This document shows positions 1 to 4,789 of a DNA stretch of 7,535 nucleotides, one piece after another (position 1 is the first letter of the stretch; each line of letters starts with the position of its first letter). The notes beneath the pieces are model-generated. The model was not told the origin of the DNA and made no database searches. It saw only the letters and a list, made by a program, of their open reading frames with translations. Location: NCBI GenBank assembly GCA_031266315.1, contig JAISBG010000245.1, positions 1 to 7,535 of the forward strand. The letters are read 5' to 3'. Origin of the DNA: Planctomycetaceae bacterium. Lineage in GTDB: Bacteria > Planctomycetota > Planctomycetia > Pirellulales > Thermoguttaceae. The position numbers and the translations under genes were made by a program.

Positions 1-14
1 CTATTATTTAAAAT

Positions 15-40
15 CCCGCCTTTCAGGCGGCGGGTTTTTT
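15..40 (+). terminator. Rho-independent terminator for a gene left of the window
   Basis: CCCGCC (15-20) pairs with GGCGGG (29-34), and a run of six T (35-40) follows directly. An alternative 5-bp pairing, CCGCC/GGCGG, gives a tighter loop. The T run lies on the plus-strand 3' side, so this should end a plus-strand transcript entering from the left. Read on the minus strand the same stem is followed only by ATTTTAAAT, so it could act weakly in both directions and also stop read-through from the convergent glutamate synthase-like gene. Confidence 0.8.
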
Positions 41-51
41 ATCGCGGTACT

Positions 52-74
52 ACCGCAGGTCGAAGACCTGCGGT
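52..74. repeat. Perfect 10-bp hairpin with GAA triloop
   Basis: ACCGCAGGTC (52-61) and GACCTGCGGT (65-74) are perfectly complementary around a GAA loop (62-64). No T run follows on either strand, so it is not a classical terminator. An overlapping inverted repeat, GCGGTA (44-49) and TACCGC (51-56), could compete for pairing. It lies between the end of the unseen left-hand gene and the end of the glutamate synthase-like gene. It may be a REP-like palindrome or an mRNA 3'-end stabiliser; the function is unknown. Confidence 0.6.
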
Positions 75-85
75 TATGAAAATGA

Positions 86-113
86 AGCCCTATCGGGCTA
101 TTCTACTGAATAG
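86..113 (-). terminator. Tandem small hairpins after the glutamate synthase-like gene, possible weak terminator
   Basis: AGCCC (86-90) pairs with GGGCT (95-99), and CTATTC (98-103) pairs with GAATAG (108-113), each with a four-base loop. The two stems overlap by two bases, so they exclude each other. Read on the minus strand, the left-hand stem is followed by TTCATTTTC, a poor but T-rich tail about 70 bases past the stop codon at 157. This is the best local candidate for ending the minus-strand transcript, but it is not a strong one. Confidence 0.35.
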
Positions 114-156
114 TCACAAAATAATATTAGATGCAGTGAATGTTTACGTGTTTACA

Positions 157-1749
157 CTAGTCTTTCAAAATTTTGATGGCTTCGTCACGGTAGCAATCCA
201 TCAGGTATGGGATTTTGGTAACCTTGACGCACTCTTCCGTCAAGGACATCAATTCGTTTCTGGTAATTTTTGAAATGTTGAATTTTCTTGCTCCCGCCAT
301 GAGTTGCTGGAGACCGACTTTGATTTTGTCCGCGTAACTGTAAATTCCAATGGCACCAAGCGGTACATTTTGAATTTCCTTTGCGCCGACAATATCTTTG
401 ACTTTTTCGTAGTTGACAAAGATTTCTTCCGGTTTGTTGCCAAATTCGGAAACTGATTTTGGCAAATTGTTTTCTTTGAGCCATTGCTCAATATTTTTGC
501 CGACCATTCCCGGAATCATCAAGGCACGCCCCATACACACCGCTTTAACATAGGGTGCTCCCAACGCCAACGCCTTGAAAACACCATCTTCAGAACTGAA
601 ACCTCCGGCAAATGCCAGATCAGGAACACGTTCACCTTGTGTTGCCAGAATAGACGCATATTCATACGCGGCACTGTGCAGATAAATGGACGGAACACCC
701 CATTCCTCCATCATTCGCCAAGGACTCATTCCTGTTCCTCCGGACGCACCGTCAATCGTCAACAGGTCAATCTTCGCCTTCGAGCAATATTTAATTGCCA
801 TCGCTAATTCCCTGAGACTGTAAGCACCGGTTTTGAGAGTGATTCGTTTATATCCGAGCGAACGCAAACGCGCCACCTCTTGCATAAAACCTTCTTCCGT
901 CACAAAACCGAGTCGGCTATGACGTTCAAACTCTTTAATCGCTCCAGCCTTGAACGATGCCTGAATAATCGGGTCGGACGGATCAGGGGTAACAATGTAA
1001 CCGCGTTTTTGGAGTTCGATAGCCCGTTCCAGTTGAGCGACTTTGATTTCGCCGCCGATACATTTTGCTCCTTGCCCCCATTTTAATTCGATGGTTTCAA
1101 TTTTATGCTTGTCGATAATATATTCGGCAACACCGAGATTGGTATCTTCGACATTCATCTGAATCAGGATTTCACCGAAAGTCCCGCGATATTTCCGATA
1201 GGCTTCGATTCGCCGATCCATATCAGGAGCCTTAACCACTTTTTTATTGGCGTTTAGTTCCAGTTTCGGGTCAATTCCGCAGACATTTTCGCCGCAAACA
1301 ATCGTAACACCGGAAAGTGCTGCGCCGACAGCGAAATGTTCCCAGTTTTTGCGTGCAATTTCGGTGGAACCTAAAGCACCGGTGAAAATCGGAACCGTCA
1401 TTTTGACTTTCTGATCCCAACCGTAAGAAGTTTCGGTGTTTACGATTGGAAACCGTGCGGTATCGGGCGAAGCGGTAACACCGTCAGGCAAACCGACCGC
1501 TCCTTCGGCATAACCTTGAATATTCAGATGTGAATAATCGACGGGGTAATTTTTGTCTCCTCCGGCGGTTACTTCGCCGAAAGGACCCGGATAAATCAGT
1601 TCACGACCTCTGAATGTGGCTTTGAAAATCTCACAATTTCCACGACATCCGTCAATACATCGTGAACATAACCCGCTGCACGGGACAATACTTCGAGAAC
1701 GGTTGGCGGTTCTGGTAGCGTCATTACTGTTGGGAGTTTGTAAATTCAT
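157..1749 (-). CDS. FMN-binding glutamate synthase-family protein (standalone, N-terminal Cys cluster)
   Basis: This 530-residue protein matches the central/FMN-binding synthase part of glutamate synthase. It lacks the glutaminase domain and the C-terminal beta-helix of full GltB. Visible motifs are KWGQGAKCIGGE (223-234), LKTGAY (305-310), DGASGGTGMSP (333-343) and the FMN phosphate-binding region AGGFSSEDG (381-389). The N-terminus has a tight cysteine cluster, C24-x3-C28-x2-C31-x3-C35-x3-C39, which could bind an Fe-S cluster (inference). The C-x5-C-x4-C motif that holds 3Fe-4S in GltB is absent after KAVCMGRALMIPG (402-414). By family it should catalyse amination of 2-oxoglutarate or a related FMN-dependent reaction; the ammonia and electron donors are not encoded here. 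The start at 1749 has AAGGAG (1756-1761) six bases upstream; an in-frame extension to 1836 would add 29 residues unlike the family and no comparable site. The family is clear but the exact substrate is not. Confidence 0.88.
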   Translation of the reverse strand: MNLQTPNSNDATRTANRSRSIVPCSGLCSRCIDGCRGNCEIFKATFRGRELIYPGPFGEVTAGGDKNYPVDYSHLNIQGYAEGAVGLPDGVTASPDTARFPIVNTETSYGWDQKVKMTVPIFTGALGSTEIARKNWEHFAVGAALSGVTIVCGENVCGIDPKLELNANKKVVKAPDMDRRIEAYRKYRGTFGEILIQMNVEDTNLGVAEYIIDKHKIETIELKWGQGAKCIGGEIKVAQLERAIELQKRGYIVTPDPSDPIIQASFKAGAIKEFERHSRLGFVTEEGFMQEVARLRSLGYKRITLKTGAYSLRELAMAIKYCSKAKIDLLTIDGASGGTGMSPWRMMEEWGVPSIYLHSAAYEYASILATQGERVPDLAFAGGFSSEDGVFKALALGAPYVKAVCMGRALMIPGMVGKNIEQWLKENNLPKSVSEFGNKPEEIFVNYEKVKDIVGAKEIQNVPLGAIGIYSYADKIKVGLQQLMAGARKFNISKITRNELMSLTEECVKVTKIPYLMDCYRDEAIKILKD

Positions 1750-1755
1750 CGTTTG

Positions 1756-1761
1756 CTCCTT
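1756..1761 (-). promoter_or_regulatory. Ribosome binding site fixing the 1749 start
   Basis: Read on the minus strand the sequence is AAGGAG-CAAACG-ATG, a full Shine-Dalgarno match with a six-base spacer. It decides the start at 1749 against the longer open frame that begins at 1836. Confidence 0.85.
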
Positions 1762-1789
1762 GTGAAGGGTTGGGTTAATGACAGGAAAT

Positions 1790-1818
1790 AAAATACAAAA
1801 GTTGCGAATTTTGTTCAA
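1790..1818 (-). promoter_or_regulatory. Candidate sigma70-type promoter of the glutamate synthase-like gene
   Basis: On the minus strand TTGAAC (1818-1813) is followed after exactly 17 bases by TATTTT (1795-1790); each hexamer matches four of six consensus positions. The predicted start near 1783 leaves a leader of about 34 bases carrying the AAGGAG site. No transcript data support it, and the AT-rich surroundings raise the chance of a coincidental match. Confidence 0.45.
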
Positions 1819-1836
1819 ATCGCCGAACCAATTCAA

Positions 1837-2117
1837 TTGAAATAAACAGCAATTTTACCAGATTCTTTTTTGTGTTCCTGTCGTTAATAAAGGCTTACAT
1901 TGACATAATAAGTTACGTGATTGTAGCAATTCCGGCATTTTTTGAATAGGGAGTAGAGGAAATTTTTCTAAACTATTTTCAAAAATTTTCCTTAATACAC
2001 AAAAATTGATAGAAGAAATCGCTAAATCGTTGACAACAGGAGAAAAATCTCCCAAATTAGGGCTTCAACTGTGGCGATTTGAGTTCCGTTTCTGGGAATC
2101 TGAGTTTCGTTTCTAGG
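1837..2117. other. AT-rich non-coding stretch
   Basis: No convincing gene is present. The only open frame here (1855-2055, minus) needs a TTG start, has no ribosome binding site and looks like nothing I know. A small hairpin, GGAGA (2039-2043) and TCTCC (2048-2052), lies inside. The stretch ends in the 21-base tandem duplication that abuts repeat copy A. Confidence 0.5.
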
Positions 2118-2122
2118 AATTT
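2081..2122. repeat. Imperfect 21-base tandem duplication
   Basis: Positions 2081-2101 and 2102-2122 are two adjacent copies of one 21-base unit beginning GAGTTYCGTTTCT. They match at 18 of 21 positions and all three differences are C/T or G/A transitions. The second unit runs into the left end of repeat copy A (from 2118), so the duplication may be linked to insertion of that element (inference). Confidence 0.7.
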
Positions 2123-2330
2123 TCGTTAAAAGTAGGCAACCATAAGGTGGGCAACCTTTCGCTATTTGCTAAAAGGTTGCGTCGGCAAAGCCGACTGTGA
2201 ACCAGATTAACGACGGCAAATTGAAATGCTTTCCGTTTTGGAGTCGAGTAAGACTCAACCGGCGCGACCTTTCAGCGAAAGGATCGCCCACCTCTTTTCA
2301 TCTTTTTTTGTGTTTCGTGTTTAAAACGAA
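2118..2330. repeat. Structured dispersed repeat, copy A (about 213 bases)
   Basis: This segment aligns along its whole length with 6297-6515. Both begin AATTTTCGTTAAA, then GTAGGCAA, AGGTGGGC, a hairpin arm and a GTCGGC hairpin. Both continue with a variable spacer, CGTTTTGGAGTC, TCAACCGGCGCGACC and a right-hand hairpin arm, then ATCGCCCACCTCTTT, and end GTTTAAAACGAA. AGGTGGGC (2145-2152) is inverted as GCCCACCT (2286-2293), and the outer ends TTCGTTAAA and TTTAAAACGAA are also roughly inverted. Hairpins are GCAACCTTT/AAAGGTTGC (2151-2159 with 2172-2180), GTCGGC/GCCGAC (2181-2186 with 2190-2195), GAGTC/GACTC (2241-2245 with 2252-2256) and the right arm (2264-2287, one bulged A). It has no coding capacity. 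Its right end reaches the panB stop codon. It looks like a MITE-like or REP/BIME-like element; the family is not recognised. Confidence 0.85.
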
Positions 2331-3112
2331 TTTTCCATTCCGGGAAACACCGCGTTGCGAACATCGTCGGCATAATTTTTAACCGCGTTTGAAATAATCG
2401 TTTGCAGATCGGCATATTGTTTTACATGTTTTGGAGTTCGGGTTTGTTCCGGTTTGTAACCGAGAAGATCATGAAACACCAATACTTGTCCGTCACAAAA
2501 AGGACCGGCTCCAATTCCAATCGTTGGAATTTGCAACAGATTTGTTGCTTCCCGTGCTAATTCTGTTTCAATACATTCCAACACCACCGCGAATGCTCCG
2601 GCGTTTTCAACGGCTTTAATATCCTGAAATAATAATTCACGTTGCCGTTGTACAAAATAACCGCCGGTTTGCCGGATTTCCTGTGGGCGAAGACCGCAAT
2701 GTCCCAGAACGGGAATCCCTGCGTCAACCAATGCGGCAATCGTGGATGCGCGGTTTTCTCCTCCTTCCAATTTTACCGCATCTGCGGAGGTCTCTTTGAA
2801 TATTCTTGCTGCAGCCCGAACTGCTTCTGTTGAACCGAGTTGGCAAAACGGAAACGGAATATCAACAACCACAAACGCCTGCTGTGCCGCACGGACAACC
2901 ATTTCAGCATGGTAAATGATTTCGTCCAGTGTTACTGAAAGAGTTGTCGTTTTGCCCTGCACAACATTGCCCAAACTATCGCCGACAAGCAACCAATCAA
3001 TTCCGGCGTTGTCCAGCAAACGGGCACTCGGATAATCATAAACTGTCAATACAACAATTTTACGACCTTCCGGTTTAAATGTTCTGATTTTCGACAATGT
3101 AAGTTTAGACAT
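2321..3112 (-). CDS. panB: 3-methyl-2-oxobutanoate hydroxymethyltransferase (ketopantoate synthesis)
   Basis: PanB transfers a hydroxymethyl group from 5,10-methylenetetrahydrofolate to 2-oxoisovalerate, the first committed step to pantothenate and CoA, in the cytoplasm. The protein is full length (263 residues) and a TIM-barrel type. Family signatures are GDSLGNVVQG (44-53), VDIPFPF (83-89), KLEGG (114-118), GHCGLRPQ (137-144) and GIGAGPFCDGQVLVFHDLLG near residue 200. The metal ligands D45 and D84 are present, and E179 in LEC fits the catalytic acid. VDIPFPF and GHCGL depart slightly from the common VDMPFGS and GHIGL. The C-terminus ENSF resembles the usual EHSF ending, so the protein is complete. 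No Shine-Dalgarno precedes the ATG at 3112; the leader is a run of AT-rich 10-base repeats. It follows pdxJ in the same direction after 271 bases; panC and panD are not in the window. Confidence 0.96.
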   Translation of the reverse strand: MSKLTLSKIRTFKPEGRKIVVLTVYDYPSARLLDNAGIDWLLVGDSLGNVVQGKTTTLSVTLDEIIYHAEMVVRAAQQAFVVVDIPFPFCQLGSTEAVRAAARIFKETSADAVKLEGGENRASTIAALVDAGIPVLGHCGLRPQEIRQTGGYFVQRQRELLFQDIKAVENAGAFAVVLECIETELAREATNLLQIPTIGIGAGPFCDGQVLVFHDLLGYKPEQTRTPKHVKQYADLQTIISNAVKNYADDVRNAVFPGMENSF

Positions 3113-3115
3113 AAC

Positions 3116-3145
3116 AATATTTATTAATATTTATCAATATTTATC
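3116..3145. repeat. Three 10-base AT-rich tandem repeats at the panB start
   Basis: AATATTTATT, AATATTTATC and AATATTTATC lie head to tail, ending three bases before the panB ATG (read on the minus strand). The period matches one helical turn. They occupy the place of a ribosome binding site, so panB would have an unstructured A/T-rich leader. A role in translation or as a protein-binding array is inference. Confidence 0.6.
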
Positions 3146-3160
3146 AAAATAATCAGTTAT

Positions 3161-3177
3161 GGTGAAACAATATCACC
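3161..3177. promoter_or_regulatory. Small inverted repeat upstream of panB
   Basis: GGTGA (3161-3165) and TCACC (3173-3177) are inverted around seven bases, about 50 bases upstream of the panB start. It could be an operator or a leader hairpin. No convincing panB promoter was found nearby, so its role is open. Confidence 0.3.
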
Positions 3178-3255
3178 GGTATTATTTTGAGAACCGTAAA
3201 TAACTAGCGTCTGTGTTTAAGGAATAATAGAAATTCAAATACGGAACGACCGGAT

Positions 3256-3301
3256 ATACCGTAGTCGGTATGGGCGGTAGGCTTCGCCCTTGAGTAACCG
3301 C
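3256..3301. repeat. Hairpin pair between pdxJ and panB
   Basis: ATACCG (3256-3261) pairs with CGGTAT (3266-3271) around TAGT. Directly beside it GCGGT (3274-3278) pairs with ACCGC (3297-3301), enclosing an inner GGC-TTC-GCC stem (3280-3288). GGGC (3272-3275) and GCCC (3286-3289) offer a competing fold. The cluster lies 60-110 bases past the pdxJ stop on the transcribed strand and lacks a T run. It may end or stabilise the pdxJ message, or be another palindromic repeat; it does not clearly match copies A and B. Confidence 0.45.
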
Positions 3302-3362
3302 TTCACGTTGTTGCGATTCCGTAATCAGCTTCGTGAATTTTAAAACGGCTTGAGTATACCAT

Positions 3363-4091
3363 TCAGTTGTTTGAACCAGACCGGATCAGGCGTTTCATTT
3401 CCGCAACAGCGTCTTTGAGACCGGACATGAAAGCACGGGAAATAATACTGTGACCGATATTCAATTCCTGCATTTTGGGAATTTCGGCAATCGGCAACAC
3501 ATTGTGGTAAGTCAAACCATGACCAGCGTGAAGCCGAAGTCCGGCATCAACAATCATTTTACCGGCGTTGAGGATTCGGGCTAATTCGGTATTTCGGGCA
3601 TGATCGTTTTCTGCCAATGCGTAACGACCCGTGTGAATTTCGATGGCGTTGCAACCGGTTTTGATGCCTGCTTTGATTTGCTTTGGATCAGGATCAAGAA
3701 ATAAACTGACAACAATGCCGTTGTCCTGAAGACGCTGGACAATTTTTTGAACACTATTTTTTTGACCGTTTACATCAAGACCGCCTTCCGTTGTTATTTC
3801 TTGGCGTCGTTCAGGAACGAGAGTTGCCTGATTGGGAACGATTTTGCAGGCGATGTTCACAATTTCTTCAACACACGCCATTTCAAGGTTCAATTTGCAA
3901 CGGACTATTTCACGAAGAACCGTAACATCACGATCATTGATATGGCGACGGTCTTCACGAAGATGCACTGTAATTCCGTCCGCTCCGCCAAGTTCCGCCA
4001 TCACCGCCGCCCAAACAGGATCGGGTTCCACCGTTCGACGCGCTTGCCGAACAGTTGCTATATGATCAATATTAACACCAAGTTCTATCAT
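3363..4091 (-). CDS. pdxJ: Pyridoxine 5'-phosphate synthase
   Basis: PdxJ condenses 1-deoxy-D-xylulose 5-phosphate with 3-amino-2-oxopropyl phosphate to form pyridoxine 5'-phosphate in the DXP-dependent vitamin B6 pathway (cytoplasm). The protein has 242 residues, the usual family length. It opens with the hallmark [19 protein letters not shown]. Catalytic residues are visible as H43 ([11 protein letters not shown]), E70 (LNLEMA) and H191 ([10 protein letters not shown]). The phosphate-binding end IGHSIISRA and the TEGGLDV motif are present. The frame stays open upstream to an ATG at 4175, which would add 28 basic and hydrophobic residues foreign to the family, so 4091 is chosen. Neither start has a strong Shine-Dalgarno. 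The predicted promoter near 4212-4239 gives a leader of about 114 bases for this start. panB lies downstream on the same strand. Confidence 0.96.
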   Translation of the reverse strand: MIELGVNIDHIATVRQARRTVEPDPVWAAVMAELGGADGITVHLREDRRHINDRDVTVLREIVRCKLNLEMACVEEIVNIACKIVPNQATLVPERRQEITTEGGLDVNGQKNSVQKIVQRLQDNGIVVSLFLDPDPKQIKAGIKTGCNAIEIHTGRYALAENDHARNTELARILNAGKMIVDAGLRLHAGHGLTYHNVLPIAEIPKMQELNIGHSIISRAFMSGLKDAVAEMKRLIRSGSNN

Positions 4092-4149
4092 AATCGTTAT
4101 ACTTTTGAGCAGGAATAATTGGTAAATCACCGTATTGCAAACCAGCCTC

Positions 4150-4178
4150 TTGACAACACGGTTTGTTTTCGTCATAAT
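4150..4178 (+). promoter_or_regulatory. Strong sigma70-type promoter for the exported-protein/GspL-like pair
   Basis: TTGACA (4150-4155) is a perfect -35 hexamer; 17 bases later comes CATAAT (4173-4178), five of six to the -10 consensus. The predicted start near 4185 leaves about 85 bases before the ATG at 4270. The promoter lies inside the leader of pdxJ, which is transcribed the other way. Confidence 0.75.
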
Positions 4179-4211
4179 CGCCTATCGACATTGCATGATA
4201 TGACGTTAGGC

Positions 4212-4239
4212 ATTATGTCATTTTTTCATTAATTGTCAA
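4212..4239 (-). promoter_or_regulatory. Strong sigma70-type promoter for pdxJ
   Basis: On the minus strand TTGACA (4239-4234) is followed after 16 bases by CATAAT (4217-4212). The predicted start near 4205 lies inside the transcribed region of the opposing plus-strand promoter, so the two transcripts overlap by about 20 bases and the promoters face each other. An inverted repeat, ATGAC (4200-4204) and GTCAT (4217-4221), spans the -10 to start region and could be an operator. Confidence 0.7.
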
Positions 4240-4269
4240 CGGTTTGTGATTTATTTGAGATGATATTCG

Positions 4270-4761
4270 ATGAGTAAACGAAACATACGGCGATTACAAT
4301 ATTTGTTTTGCGGCGGAACTATTTTATTATTGTTCCTGTTGTTTTTACCTTCGGTTCCGTTGCGTCCGGCGGGGGCTCAACAGGCAACCGGCGATTCTTA
4401 CAAAGAGTTGGACGACAAAATCCGGTCTTTTTTTGATCATCTTATCAGCAGCGGTAATACAACAAACGCTTTTGAAAATTTACTTCTTCAAAGTCCGCTT
4501 GGTTCTTCATCGGCTCCGGTAACGGAAATACGATCCAAACTGGACGACACAAAGAAACAAGTCGGTGAATTTCATGCTTATGAATTTTATCAGGCAAAAC
4601 CGGTTGGAAAAGACATTGTTTTGATTCGATACATTTTGAAATGCGAATACTATCCGGTTGTCTGGACATTTACTTTTTATCGCAAACCATCTCTGCAAGG
4701 TTCCACAGGAACTCCATGGCAACTTGTTGAAATGCGTTTTGATTCCAACCTCGATCTTTAG
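4270..4761 (+). CDS. Small exported protein of unknown function
   Basis: The 163-residue product starts with a textbook Sec signal: basic KRNIRR, a hydrophobic stretch at about 15-31, and PAGA followed by QQ, which fits signal peptidase I cleavage after A36. The cysteine at 14 is not in a lipobox. The mature part of about 127 residues has a helical, charged first half (SYKELDDKIRSFFDHL) and a second half of alternating strands ending WTFTFYRKP ... WQLVEMRFDSN. That tail looks like the small alpha+beta fold of secreted proteins that I associate with planctomycetes (impression only). There is no enzyme motif. The ribosome binding site is weak (a GAG 9-12 bases upstream). It has its own strong promoter and ends 28 bases before the GspL-like gene, so the two are probably co-transcribed and may act together at the envelope. 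Confidence 0.75.
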   Translation: MSKRNIRRLQYLFCGGTILLLFLLFLPSVPLRPAGAQQATGDSYKELDDKIRSFFDHLISSGNTTNAFENLLLQSPLGSSSAPVTEIRSKLDDTKKQVGEFHAYEFYQAKPVGKDIVLIRYILKCEYYPVVWTFTFYRKPSLQGSTGTPWQLVEMRFDSNLDL

Positions 4762-4789
4762 TGACGCTTGTTCGTCATGGTCATGAGTT

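Noticed and set aside
484..807. Plus-strand frame antisense to the glutamate synthase-like gene
   Set aside because: It is a shadow frame: low-complexity, Arg/His/Cys-rich translation with no motif, opposite a clearly conserved gene.
1750..1836. 29-residue N-terminal extension of the glutamate synthase-like protein
   Set aside because: The predicted promoter and the AAGGAG site both lie inside this stretch, so it is most likely upstream untranslated sequence.
1855..2055. 66-codon minus-strand open frame upstream of the glutamate synthase-like gene
   Set aside because: It needs a TTG start, has no ribosome binding site, shows no recognisable motif, and lies in an AT-rich gap with no coding bias.
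2264..2287. Right-arm hairpin of copy A as the panB terminator
   Set aside because: On the minus strand the stem is followed by GCCGGTTGAGTC, not a T run, so it is not a classical intrinsic terminator.
2197..2382. 61-codon plus-strand frame across repeat copy A and the panB end
   Set aside because: It overlaps panB antisense and the structured repeat. Copy B does not keep an equivalent frame, so the repeat is not protein-coding.
3113..3362. Riboswitch in the panB or pdxJ leader
   Set aside because: The hairpins are short, none matches a riboswitch core I know, and the larger cluster lies well upstream of panB and just after pdxJ.
3747..4118. 123-codon plus-strand frame antisense to pdxJ
   Set aside because: It is a shadow of pdxJ, whose catalytic motifs lie on the other strand. 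No ribosome binding site or motif was seen.
4092..4175. Longer pdxJ start at 4175
   Set aside because: The extra 28 residues are absent from the family, whose proteins begin at [12 protein letters not shown] or its equivalent, and the upstream AGGCG is a poor ribosome binding site. The short leader from the predicted promoter keeps it faintly possible.
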